Assembly: GCA_021779635.1 (NCBI GenBank) | Contig: JAJYAH010000060.1 | Span: 1-16,580 of the forward strand | Reading direction: 5' to 3' | Length of the DNA stretch: 16,580 nucleotides | Source: Pseudomonadota bacterium | Lineage (GTDB): Bacteria; Pseudomonadota; Alphaproteobacteria; Rhizobiales; Xanthobacteraceae | Shown here: positions 1 through 7,370 of the stretch, piece by piece | Position numbering within the stretch: position 1 is the first letter of the stretch | Layout of the letters: each line of letters starts with the position of its first letter | Program-made: the position numbers and the translations under genes | The notes under the pieces: generated by a model | The model's database searches: none | Seen by the model: the letters and a program-made list of their open reading frames with translations, nothing else | What the model was told of the DNA's origin: nothing

Positions 1-1072
1 AATCGCCGCGGGCACCTTCGATCCGCATAGTCCGCAAGGCGGCGACACCGACGTTCCCGGTTTCAGCAAACGGGTCGGCGAGCGCGGCTGGATCGGCATG
101 ACCTGGCCGAAGAAATATGGCGGCCATGAGCGCAGCTTTCTCGAACGTTATGTGGTCACCGAGGAAATGCGCGTCGCCAATGCGCCGACGCGGCGGTTTT
201 TTGTGGCCGACCGCCAGAGCGGCCCGGTGCTGCTGAAGTATGCGCCCGAGCACATCAAGATGGACATCCTGCCGCGCATCTGCCGCGGCGAGGTTTGCTT
301 CTCGATCGGCATGAGCGAGCCCAATTCCGGCTCGGACCTGTTCGCCGCCAAGACCAAGGCGACGAAAACCGACGGCGGCTGGCTGATCAACGGCACCAAG
401 ATCTGGACCTCGGCCGCGCAGGTCGCCAATTACATGCTGGCGATCTTCCGCACCTCGCCGCCGACCAAGGAAAACCGCCGGCACGGCCTGACGCAATTTC
501 TCGTCGACATGAAAACACCTGGCATCAAGGTCAACCCGATCGCGCAACTGACCGGCAAGGCCGAATTCAACGAGGTGGTGTTCCAGGACGCCTTCGTGCC
601 GGACGATCACATGCTCGGCGAAATCGACGGCGCCTGGAAGCAGGCCACCAGCGAGCTCGCCTATGAGCGCAGCGGGCCGGAGCGCTTTCTGGAGACCTAT
701 TACGTGCTGACCGAACTGGTTCGCGCGCTCGGCGAAGAGCCTGACAATCGCGGCGCCGAAGGGGTCGGGCGGCTGGTCGCGCAGCTGCACACCATGCGCC
801 GCATGTCGGTGTCGGTCGCGGGCATGCTGCATGCCGGCAAGGAGCCGGTGGTCGAGGCCTCCATCGTCAAGGATATCGGCACGATCTGGGAACAACAATT
901 GCCGCAGCGGGTGCGCGATCTGGCGGCTTTCGTCGAGCCGGATGCCAGCAATCACGAAATTCTCGACACGGTATTGCCGTTCGCCATGAAGGTCGCGCCC
1001 AAGCTCACCATTCAGGGCGGCACCACCGAGGTGCTGCGCGGCATCATCGCGCGCGGGCTCGGACTGCGGTAG
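1..1072 (+). CDS. Acyl-CoA dehydrogenase, 5'-truncated by the window edge
   Basis: FAD-dependent enzyme expected to introduce an alpha,beta double bond into an acyl-CoA and pass electrons to ETF. The frame is open from base 2, giving 356 residues; the family is usually about 380-400, so only the extreme N-terminus is missing. The ATG at 98 is internal: conserved sequence (GWIGMTWPKKYGG) runs across it. Family marks visible are the flavin/substrate loop IGMSEPNSGSD (codons 308-337), NGTKIWTSAA, and the C-terminal QGGTTEVLRGIIARGLGLR. The position that carries the catalytic Glu in medium-chain enzymes (YEGT) is Gly here (1016-1018). A Glu in LAYERSG (665-667) sits where isovaleryl- and long-chain-type enzymes place their base. 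It is followed 100 bases later by a crotonase-fold gene on the same strand, probably co-transcribed. The family is certain; the substrate is unknown. Confidence 0.95.
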   Translation, partial: IAAGTFDPHSPQGGDTDVPGFSKRVGERGWIGMTWPKKYGGHERSFLERYVVTEEMRVANAPTRRFFVADRQSGPVLLKYAPEHIKMDILPRICRGEVCFSIGMSEPNSGSDLFAAKTKATKTDGGWLINGTKIWTSAAQVANYMLAIFRTSPPTKENRRHGLTQFLVDMKTPGIKVNPIAQLTGKAEFNEVVFQDAFVPDDHMLGEIDGAWKQATSELAYERSGPERFLETYYVLTELVRALGEEPDNRGAEGVGRLVAQLHTMRRMSVSVAGMLHAGKEPVVEASIVKDIGTIWEQQLPQRVRDLAAFVEPDASNHEILDTVLPFAMKVAPKLTIQGGTTEVLRGIIARGLGLR

Positions 1073-1172
1073 AGCGCGCGCTCGATCTCCCCTGTTCGCA
1101 GAGGGAGCGTGGCTTGATCGCTGCAAATGTTTCGACGCCACTCTGATTCACAACAATACCGGAGACCACATC

Positions 1173-1973
1173 ATGAAAAAATTCACGGATATCGGCGTCG
1201 AGAAGGCCGGCCATGTCACCATGATCGAGATCCAGCGGCCGCCGCTGAATTTTTTCGATGTCTCGCTGATCAACCAGATCGCCGATGCGCTGACCGACAT
1301 CGACAACGATCCGGAGGCCCGCGCGGTGGTGCTCGCCGCGCAAGGCAGGGCCTTCTGCGCCGGCGCCAATTTCGGCGATCCGGCGCGGCAGGAGGCCGAG
1401 GCCAGGGAAAAAACCGACCCGGTCTCGCATCTTCCGATCAACCACCTTTATGTCCAGGCGGTGCGGATTTTCCGCAACAAGAAGCCGATCGTCGCCGCGG
1501 TCCATGGTGCCGCGATCGGCGGCGGGTTGGGGCTTGCGGTGGCGGCGGATTTCCGCGTCACCTGCCCCGAGGCGCGCTTCGCCGCCAATTTCACCAAGCT
1601 TGGATTTCATCCCGGCTTCGGGCTGACGACGACGCTTCCCGAACTGGTCGGCAGGAACAATGCCGAACTGATTTTCTATACCAGCCGCCGCATCACCGGT
1701 GAGGATGCGACCCGAATGGGCCTCGCCAATGTATGCGTGCCGCAAGATCAGGTGCGCGCCGCCGCCATGAAGCTCGCCTCCGAGATCGCCGAATGTTCGC
1801 CGCTCGGCCTGCTCTCGACCCGCGCCACCATGCGCGCGGGCCTCGCCGAGCGAGTGATGGCCGCCACCAACCACGAACTCGCCGAACAGAACAGGCTGCG
1901 TTCGACCGAGGATTTCAAGGAAGGCATCAAGGCCACCGAGGAGCGCCGCGTCGCCAATTTCAAGGGGCGGTGA
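1173..1973 (+). CDS. Enoyl-CoA hydratase/isomerase (crotonase) family protein lacking the hydratase glutamates
   Basis: 266-residue crotonase-fold protein acting on an acyl-CoA in the cytoplasm. The start is supported by GGAG at 1161-1164, eight bases before the ATG. Fold marks: AFCAGANFGD (first oxyanion-hole strand), KPIVAAVHGAAIGGGLGLAVAADFRV split over 1482-1559 (second oxyanion-hole Gly), and KLGFHPGFGLTTTLPELVG. Compared from memory with rat enoyl-CoA hydratase, the Glu144 position (GGGCELA) is Gly (GGGLGLA, 1530-1532) and the Glu164 position is Phe (1590-1592). The Asp used by PaaG-type isomerases is also absent (Gly, 1614-1616). A standard hydratase reaction is therefore doubtful; isomerase, hydrolase or other CoA chemistry is possible. 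It follows the acyl-CoA dehydrogenase and is convergent with the acyl-CoA synthetase gene, 39 bases between stops. Confidence 0.93.
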   Translation: MKKFTDIGVEKAGHVTMIEIQRPPLNFFDVSLINQIADALTDIDNDPEARAVVLAAQGRAFCAGANFGDPARQEAEAREKTDPVSHLPINHLYVQAVRIFRNKKPIVAAVHGAAIGGGLGLAVAADFRVTCPEARFAANFTKLGFHPGFGLTTTLPELVGRNNAELIFYTSRRITGEDATRMGLANVCVPQDQVRAAAMKLASEIAECSPLGLLSTRATMRAGLAERVMAATNHELAEQNRLRSTEDFKEGIKATEERRVANFKGR

Positions 1974-2012
1974 GGCTTTCAATCTATGCATGCCGGGACG
2001 ACGGCTGCGAAC

Positions 2013-4130
2013 TTATTCTTTCTTCGGCACCACCAGCGCGTCGACGATGGTGGCGCCCTCGCCTTCGGCGTGAACCAGCACCGGGTTGATTTCGATTTCC
2101 GAAATCTGCGCGCTGTATCGCGCGGCAAGCAGCGATAGTTGCGAGATCAATTGCGACAGTGCCGGAATATCGGCTTTCGCGGCCCCGCGGAATCCGCTCA
2201 GCAGCGGCGCCGCCTTGAGTTCGGCGAGCATGGCGGTGGCCTCCGCCGCGCTCACCGGCGCGGGCCGGTAGACCACGTCCCTGAACAACTCCGTCGTGAC
2301 GCCGCCGAGGCCGACCATGACCATCGGACCGAATGTCGCATCCCGGATGGTGCCGACGATGATTTCGACGCCCTTTTTCGCCATCGGACCGACCAGAACG
2401 CCCTGGATGGCGGCGCTGGGCCGATGACGATGCGCGTTGTGCAGCAGCATCTGGTAGGCCGCGAACGCCTCGCCCTTGGACGCAATATTGACGGGCACGC
2501 CGCCGACTTCGCTCTTGTGCGGGATGTCGCGCGACTGGATCTTCATGACCAGCGGAAAGCCCACGCGGGCGATCGCGGCATCGAGCGCCGTTTTCTCCGT
2601 CACCAGCACTTCGTCGGGCAGCGCGATGCCGGCATCGCGCAACAGCGATTTGCTGTCGCTTTCCGAAAGGGTTGCGGATTTGAGGTAGGCGGAGACGTCG
2701 CGTGGCGCCGACGCCGGGGCTTCGGCCGGCGGCGCCAGCCTGAATTTGGCGCGCTGAACCATCTGGCGCATGGCCACGCCGACATGCGTCAACCCCGACA
2801 GCACCACGATGCCGGATGCCGCGAGCTCGACCCGCGCGAACTGGGATGGCAGCGTATAGGAGTAGAACACGATCGGCTTGTTCTGCGCCGCTATCACCGG
2901 CTTCAGTTCCGACTGCTTGAACGGCATCCGGGTGTCGCTGGACAGCGACAGCACCACCAGAACCGCATCGACTTCGTCGGAAGCGCTGAGCAAATCGATG
3001 CTCTTCTGCAACCCGCCGCTGTGCACGCCTTGCGCGGTGACATCGATCGGATTGCGCGCCGAGCCATAGGACGGAATCAAGGCGCGGATTTCGGCTTGAA
3101 TTGACTCCGACAGTTCCGGCACCTGCAAGCCTTGCATCGAGACGGTGTCCGCGCCCCAGATGCCGGCGCCTCCCGACACGGTGAGAACGCCGACGCGATC
3201 GCCTTTCGGCATCGGGTTGGTGGTCAGCACCGCGGCAATGGTGACGGCTTCATCAAGATCGTTGGAAACGATGAAGCCGTATTTGGCGAACACCGCATCA
3301 TAGGCCGCGGACCAGCCGGCCATGCTCGCGGTATGCGACGCTGCTGCCCGCTCGCCCGCGCCCGAACGGCCGACCTTGGTGACAATGACGGGTTTGCCGG
3401 CCTCGGCGGCACGCCGGGCGGCGGCGAGAAACTTTCCGACATCGCGAATGCCTTCGATGAACAGCAGGATCACATCGGTCGAGGAATCCTGCACCATGTA
3501 GTCGAGGAACTCGCCGGCGCCGAGATCGGATTCGTTGCCGGCGCTGACGACGTAACTGAGCGCGATGCCGAGCGCCCTGGCGCGGTGATAGATCGCAAAG
3601 CCGATGCCGCCGCTCTGGGCGACGATGCCGATCCGCCGTGTGGTGGCGATCAGCCGTGGCGCATCCGGCTTGACATCGACGGTCGGGCTGAAGGTGGCGG
3701 CGACGCGCTGGGCCTCGCTGTAGAACCCTTCCGCATTGGGCCCGGAAATCCGCATGCCGGTCTTGCTGGCGAGATCGGCGATCGCGTCCTGCATGGCGGC
3801 GCTGTCGCCGCCCTCCTCGGCGAATCCCGACGAGATGATCACCGCGTTCCTGACGCCGACGGCGGCGCATTCCCTGAGCGCGCCGAGAACCGCGCGCGCC
3901 GGAATGATGACGATGGCAAGATCGATCGGCTGCCCGACCGCCGCAATCGATGGATAACACCTCAGCCCGTCGATATCGCCGTAATTTGGATTGATCGGAT
4001 AGAGTTTGCCTGGAAATTCGTTCTTGCGCAGCATCGACAATAGCCGGCCCGGGATTTTCTCGGAATCGCGCGAGGCGCCGATCAGGGCGATGCTCTCCGG
4101 CGAGAAGAATGTATCGAGCGGGTGCGGCAT
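2013..4130 (-). CDS. ADP-forming acyl-CoA synthetase (acetate--CoA ligase family)
   Basis: 705-residue fused enzyme of the NDP-forming acyl-CoA synthetase family. It is expected to make an acyl-CoA from a carboxylic acid, CoA and ATP (releasing ADP and phosphate) through a phosphohistidine. Order of domains: CoA-binding Rossmann domain (about 8-135, with IALIGAS and YPINPNY), succinyl-CoA-ligase-like domains (about 160-460), then a C-terminal ATP-grasp domain (about 485-700, with FPLVMKIQSRDIPHKSEVGGV split around residue 538). The likely phosphorylated His is His266 in SHTASMAG; His538 in PHKSEVGG matches the swinging-loop His. Both key His residues are present, so it looks active. No convincing Shine-Dalgarno precedes the ATG at 4130; a palindromic repeat (4168-4261) lies just upstream, so it may be transcribed from the preceding genes or from its own weak site. 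The substrate is unknown. Confidence 0.95.
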   Translation of the reverse strand: MPHPLDTFFSPESIALIGASRDSEKIPGRLLSMLRKNEFPGKLYPINPNYGDIDGLRCYPSIAAVGQPIDLAIVIIPARAVLGALRECAAVGVRNAVIISSGFAEEGGDSAAMQDAIADLASKTGMRISGPNAEGFYSEAQRVAATFSPTVDVKPDAPRLIATTRRIGIVAQSGGIGFAIYHRARALGIALSYVVSAGNESDLGAGEFLDYMVQDSSTDVILLFIEGIRDVGKFLAAARRAAEAGKPVIVTKVGRSGAGERAAASHTASMAGWSAAYDAVFAKYGFIVSNDLDEAVTIAAVLTTNPMPKGDRVGVLTVSGGAGIWGADTVSMQGLQVPELSESIQAEIRALIPSYGSARNPIDVTAQGVHSGGLQKSIDLLSASDEVDAVLVVLSLSSDTRMPFKQSELKPVIAAQNKPIVFYSYTLPSQFARVELAASGIVVLSGLTHVGVAMRQMVQRAKFRLAPPAEAPASAPRDVSAYLKSATLSESDSKSLLRDAGIALPDEVLVTEKTALDAAIARVGFPLVMKIQSRDIPHKSEVGGVPVNIASKGEAFAAYQMLLHNAHRHRPSAAIQGVLVGPMAKKGVEIIVGTIRDATFGPMVMVGLGGVTTELFRDVVYRPAPVSAAEATAMLAELKAAPLLSGFRGAAKADIPALSQLISQLSLLAARYSAQISEIEINPVLVHAEGEGATIVDALVVPKKE

Positions 4131-4167
4131 TCGAATGGCCCGGTTATTATCGGCTGACTTTCGAAAT

Positions 4168-4261
4168 CGTCATTGCGAGCGTAGCGAAGCAATCCATCTT
4201 GCGACGTATCGAACGTAAAGAAGGAGTGGATTGCTTCGTCGCTTCGCTCCTCGCAATGACG
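4168..4261. repeat. Palindromic intergenic repeat, copy 1
   Basis: Imperfect inverted repeat: left arm 4168-4196 (begins cgtcattgcgag, ends gcaatcca), 30-base centre, right arm 4227-4261 (begins tggattgc, ends gcaatgacg). The right arm is six bases longer than the left because it carries an extra gcgacg-like segment. It fills the gap between the VOC gene stop (4271) and the acyl-CoA synthetase start (4130). It can fold into a long hairpin in RNA and resembles the short palindromic repeats scattered through Bradyrhizobium-type genomes. Copy 2 is at 5894-5975. Confidence 0.9.
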
Positions 4262-4270
4262 GCGGAAGGT

Positions 4271-5053
4271 TCACGCCGCGACACGAAACGTGACGCCGCC
4301 GATCACAAAACCATCGCCTGACACCTCGTATCCCCTTGCCTTCGCGGCATTGCGGACGGCGGCGATATCGCCGACGCGAAACGTCAGGCCGCTCATGATT
4401 TCGCTGGCGCCGTTGACGAAGCGGAAGCTGCAATTGGGAAGCTTCAGTTCGGGCTCGCCGCTTTGACTTCTGGAGACAGGAATCCCGATGATCCGTCCCC
4501 AATGTTCGGCCAACCCTTGCGGATCGGGGCCCTGCATTTCCACGCCGATCAAGGCTTGCGTCACGTCCCTGGCGATCGATTTCTGCCAGTCCGGCCCCGC
4601 CGGCGGATAGGGGCCGAGAATATCGTCGCTGCCTTCGGTGTGATTGAATTCGATGAACGCCGCGCGGCAATCGCGCGGATGCAGTTGCACGCCATGATAG
4701 GGCGCGTGATCGATGACGTTGGCGACGCGGACGCCGATTTTTTCGGCATGCCGTCCGCGTTCGTCGGGGTCGTCGCAGCAGAAGATCGCCATATAGCCGC
4801 CACGGCCGCCGGTCTTGTCGAGAAAGCGCCCTGCCGCGGTGCCCGGCTGAAACGGCGCCACCACTTCCAGCAGGATGGTGTCGACCGGCAGCAGTGCGTT
4901 CTCCAGGCCATATTTGGCGACATTGCCGTCGCGATAGCAGACATGGAGCCCCATGATGCCCGCGATGTCGCTGATCACCGGCTCGAGATGCGGCGCCACC
5001 AGGCAGATTTGCCGCAGCCTGATATAGCCGGTCGTCTTGCTGACTTCGGCCAT
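4271..5053 (-). CDS. VOC-superfamily (glyoxalase-fold) protein
   Basis: 260 residues with two beta-alpha-beta-beta-beta modules of the vicinal oxygen chelate fold. Module 1 opens with IRLRQICLVAPHLEPV and runs through MGLHVCY, LLEVVAPF and AAFIEFNH; module 2 starts near residue 163 (TQALIGVEMQGPD...HWGRIIGIP). VOC proteins are often metal-dependent lyases, isomerases (including methylmalonyl-CoA epimerase) or dioxygenases. The first metal-ligand position appears to be Gln15 rather than His, as in some glyoxalase I enzymes; Glu63, His125 and Glu135 are other candidates, but metal binding is not established. The ATG follows the crotonase stop by one base (TGA-G-ATG), implying translational coupling and a shared pathway. 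A CoA-thioester substrate is an inference from context. No closer function is recognised. Confidence 0.85.
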   Translation of the reverse strand: MAEVSKTTGYIRLRQICLVAPHLEPVISDIAGIMGLHVCYRDGNVAKYGLENALLPVDTILLEVVAPFQPGTAAGRFLDKTGGRGGYMAIFCCDDPDERGRHAEKIGVRVANVIDHAPYHGVQLHPRDCRAAFIEFNHTEGSDDILGPYPPAGPDWQKSIARDVTQALIGVEMQGPDPQGLAEHWGRIIGIPVSRSQSGEPELKLPNCSFRFVNGASEIMSGLTFRVGDIAAVRNAAKARGYEVSGDGFVIGGVTFRVAA

Positions 5054-5054
5054 C

Positions 5055-5849
5055 TCAATGACCCTGGAAGGCGGGTTTACGTTTTTCGACGAACGCTTTC
5101 GCGGCTTCCTTGTGGTCGGCGGTCTCGCCTGAACGCGAGTGATGCATCGCCTCGGCGTCGAAACAGGCCTCCAGCGACAGGTGCTCGGCGTTGTTGATGT
5201 TCCGCTTGATGTAGCCCAGCGTCACCGAGGGGCCTTGCGCCAGCGACATCGCCAGCTCGTGGGCCGCGGCCTCGACCTCGGCGTCGGGCACGACGCGGGT
5301 CACGATGCCGAGCGCGAGCGCTTCCTGCGCCGTCAGCACCGGCGATGTCAGATAAAGCTCGCGCGCCCTGGCGCTGCCGAGCAAATGGGTCAGGAAATAG
5401 GTGCCGCCGTAATCGCCAGAGAGGCCGACCTTGGCGAACGCGGTGGTGATCTTGGCGGAGGCGCCGGCGACGCGGAGATCGCAGGCCAGCGCGATCGAAA
5501 GGCCCGCGCCGGCCGCCGCGCCATCCACCTGCGCCACCACCGGCTTCGGCATATCGTGGAGAATGCGCGAGACCTCCATGCCGCGCCGAAGATTGGCCAG
5601 TTTGGCTTCGAACGGCAACGGCGCCCGCCCCTCCGCCATCGATTTCACATCGCCGCCGACACAGAAGGTGCCGCCGGCGCCTTTCAGCAGAACGGCGCGG
5701 ACCTCGTGATCTTCAGCCGCGCGCCGCGCCGCTTCGACCAGACCCAGCGTCATGTCGGCATTGAGCGCGTTGCGCCGATCGGGACGGTTCATGGTGATGG
5801 TGAGCAGCCCGGCATCGAGCTTCTGAAGGACCATTTCATTTGCGCTCAT
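5055..5849 (-). CDS. Enoyl-CoA hydratase/isomerase family protein, PaaG-like active site
   Basis: 264-residue crotonase-fold protein. The open frame extends to 5918, but the extra 23 residues are encoded by a palindromic repeat and its flank, so the start at 5849 (MSANEMVLQKL) is preferred. Fold marks: ITMNRPDRRNALNADM, GTFCVGGDVKSMAEG, VAQVDGAAAGAGLSIALACD (oxyanion hole) and KVGLSGDYGGTYFLTHLLG. Both classical hydratase Glu positions are replaced (Ser and Phe), but the Asp in SGDYGG (codon 5412-5414) aligns with the catalytic Asp of PaaG, the 1,2-epoxyphenylacetyl-CoA isomerase (PDCGGT). Double-bond isomerisation is therefore more likely than hydration. It is tightly coupled to the downstream VOC gene and follows a substrate-binding protein gene. 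Only a weak GAAAG-type ribosome site is visible. A role in aromatic or unsaturated acid breakdown is inferred. Confidence 0.93.
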   Translation of the reverse strand: MSANEMVLQKLDAGLLTITMNRPDRRNALNADMTLGLVEAARRAAEDHEVRAVLLKGAGGTFCVGGDVKSMAEGRAPLPFEAKLANLRRGMEVSRILHDMPKPVVAQVDGAAAGAGLSIALACDLRVAGASAKITTAFAKVGLSGDYGGTYFLTHLLGSARARELYLTSPVLTAQEALALGIVTRVVPDAEVEAAAHELAMSLAQGPSVTLGYIKRNINNAEHLSLEACFDAEAMHHSRSGETADHKEAAKAFVEKRKPAFQGH

Positions 5850-5893
5850 GGATTTTTGCTTTCGTTCGCTGTTATTGGTTGTCGTTTCAGAAC

Positions 5894-5975
5894 CGTCATT
5901 GCGAGCGAGGCGAAGCAACCCAGAGGGCGTCTGGGGAGGATGGATTGCTTCGTCGCGATGCTCCCCGCAATGACG
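5894..5975. repeat. Palindromic intergenic repeat, copy 2
   Basis: Same family as 4168-4261: left arm 5894-5922 (cgtcattgcgagcgaggc...), 18-base centre, right arm 5941-5975 (tggattgcttcgtcgc...gcaatgacg). Again the right arm is six bases longer than the left. It lies between the substrate-binding protein stop (5995) and the crotonase start (5849), so a transcript crossing it would carry a stable hairpin that could protect the upstream mRNA or attenuate readthrough. Confidence 0.9.
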
Positions 5976-5994
5976 GGAGGCGGTCAGTCGTCCC

Positions 5995-7215
5995 TTATTT
6001 CTTCACCAGCGGGCAGCGCGACAGTTCGAGCGACTGGAACGCCTCGTCGCCGGGGACCGTCGCCAGCAGCTTGTAGTCGTCCCAGCGGCCCCTGGATTCC
6101 GAGGGTTTCTTGACCTCGAACAGATACATGTCGTGCACCATGCGGCCGTCTTCACGAATCCTGCCGTTCTTGGCGAACATGTCGTTGATCGGGGTGTCCT
6201 TCATGATCTTCATGACGGCGGCCGAGTCGGTGGTCCCGGCGGCCTTCACCGCCTGGAGATAATGCATGATCGACGAATAGACGCCGGCCTGCGCCGAGGT
6301 CGGCGGCCGCTTCACGCGGGCCATGAAGCGCTTGGAGAACGCGCGGGTGTCGTCATTGAGGTCCCAATAGAACGCTTCCGCGAGCAACAGGCCCTGCGAG
6401 GTCTCAAGACCGACACTGTCGATATCGGTGACGAATGCCAGCAGCGGCGACAGCTTCTGGCCGCCCTTCATCAATCCGAACTCGGCCGCCTGCTTGATCG
6501 CATTGATGGTGTCGCCGCCGGCATTGGCGAGCCCGATCACCTTGGCCTTCGAGGCCTGCGCCTGCAGCAGATATGACGAGAAATCCGAGGTGTTGAGCGG
6601 GTGCCTGACGCTGCCCAGCACCTTGCCGCCGGACTTCACCACGACATTGGTAGTGTCCTTTTCCAGGTCCTGTCCGAAGGCGTAGTCGGCGGTCAGGAAG
6701 AACCAGGTATCCAGTCCGCTTTTCACCGCAGCGAGACCTGTCACGTTGGCCTGCGCGAAGGTATCGAACACGTAATGCACGGTGTAGGGACCGCAGGCCT
6801 CGTTGCTCAGGCGGATCGATCCGGGGCCGTTGAACATGATGATCTTGTTGCGCGCCTTTGCGATCTCGCCGGCCGCCAGCGCGGTCGCCGACGCCGCCAC
6901 GTGGAAGAGCATCTCGACGCCCTGATTGTCGAACATGTCGCGGGCGATGTTGGCGGAAAGATCGGCCTTGTTGAGATGATCCGCCACGACGATCTCGATC
7001 TTGCGGCCAAGCACTTCGCCGCCAAAATCCTCCGCCGCCATTTTTGCGGCCATCTCGCTGCCGGGTCCGGTGATGTCGGCGTAGAGGCCGGACATGTCGA
7101 GAATGCCACCGAGTTTCAGCGGAGGCTTGCTTTGCGCCAGAGCTCCGGTGGCCATGGCCGCCGTGGCGACGATGGCCAGCGATAAACCGAGAACGCTGGA
7201 AAGAATTCGTTTCAT
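5995..7215 (-). CDS. ABC transporter periplasmic substrate-binding protein, branched-chain amino acid/amide type
   Basis: 406-residue exported protein of the type I periplasmic binding fold (receptor family ligand-binding, as in LivK). The frame runs up to 7356, but the start at 7215 is chosen because it is preceded by AGGGAG (7221-7226) and opens a clean signal peptide (MKRILSSVLG, hydrophobic stretch, ATGALA before the likely cleavage at about residue 27). Mature sequence begins PPLKLGGILDMSGLYADITG, typical of the family, with RKIEIVVADHLNKADLSANI and HYVFDTFAQANVTG following. It delivers a solute to an inner-membrane ABC permease, but no permease or ATPase gene lies in this window. Members next to CoA-ligase and crotonase genes often bind carboxylic or aromatic acids; that assignment is inference. 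It heads the - strand catabolic run. Confidence 0.94.
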   Translation of the reverse strand: MKRILSSVLGLSLAIVATAAMATGALAQSKPPLKLGGILDMSGLYADITGPGSEMAAKMAAEDFGGEVLGRKIEIVVADHLNKADLSANIARDMFDNQGVEMLFHVAASATALAAGEIAKARNKIIMFNGPGSIRLSNEACGPYTVHYVFDTFAQANVTGLAAVKSGLDTWFFLTADYAFGQDLEKDTTNVVVKSGGKVLGSVRHPLNTSDFSSYLLQAQASKAKVIGLANAGGDTINAIKQAAEFGLMKGGQKLSPLLAFVTDIDSVGLETSQGLLLAEAFYWDLNDDTRAFSKRFMARVKRPPTSAQAGVYSSIMHYLQAVKAAGTTDSAAVMKIMKDTPINDMFAKNGRIREDGRMVHDMYLFEVKKPSESRGRWDDYKLLATVPGDEAFQSLELSRCPLVKK

Positions 7216-7220
7216 GGAAG

Positions 7221-7226
7221 CTCCCT
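7221..7226 (-). promoter_or_regulatory. Ribosome binding site fixing the start of the substrate-binding protein
   Basis: AGGGAG on the - strand, five bases before the ATG at 7213-7215. It rules against the longer frame beginning at 7356, whose extra 47 residues precede the signal peptide. Confidence 0.75.
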
Positions 7227-7370
7227 GGCAATGGGCCGCATTGGCTTGCGACCTCAATTCTGTTCGCGCAATCATGCCGCAAGCGTTGCGCAGCGGCAAG
7301 CCGCGGCAAAGCCATGCCAATTCGCGTTTTTCCGTTAAGCGGAATGAACGGTTCATGAGAACATGGTGTC

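Noticed and set aside
5850..5918. N-terminal extension of the second crotonase (MLRLARNDGS...)
   Set aside because: It is encoded by the palindromic repeat and its flank, and the crotonase fold begins only after the ATG at 5849.
4168..5975. CRISPR array
   Set aside because: The repeats are two palindromes 1.6 kb apart with genes between them, without regular spacers or cas genes.
5894..5975. Insertion sequence or miniature transposon
   Set aside because: No transposase, and no target-site duplication that I could see at the ends; the element fits a short palindromic intergenic repeat instead.
7305..7319. TGGCATGGCTTTGCC on the - strand, resembling a sigma-54 promoter ahead of the substrate-binding protein
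   Set aside because: The spacing between the GG and GC elements is nine bases, not the required ten, and no enhancer-binding regulator is nearby.
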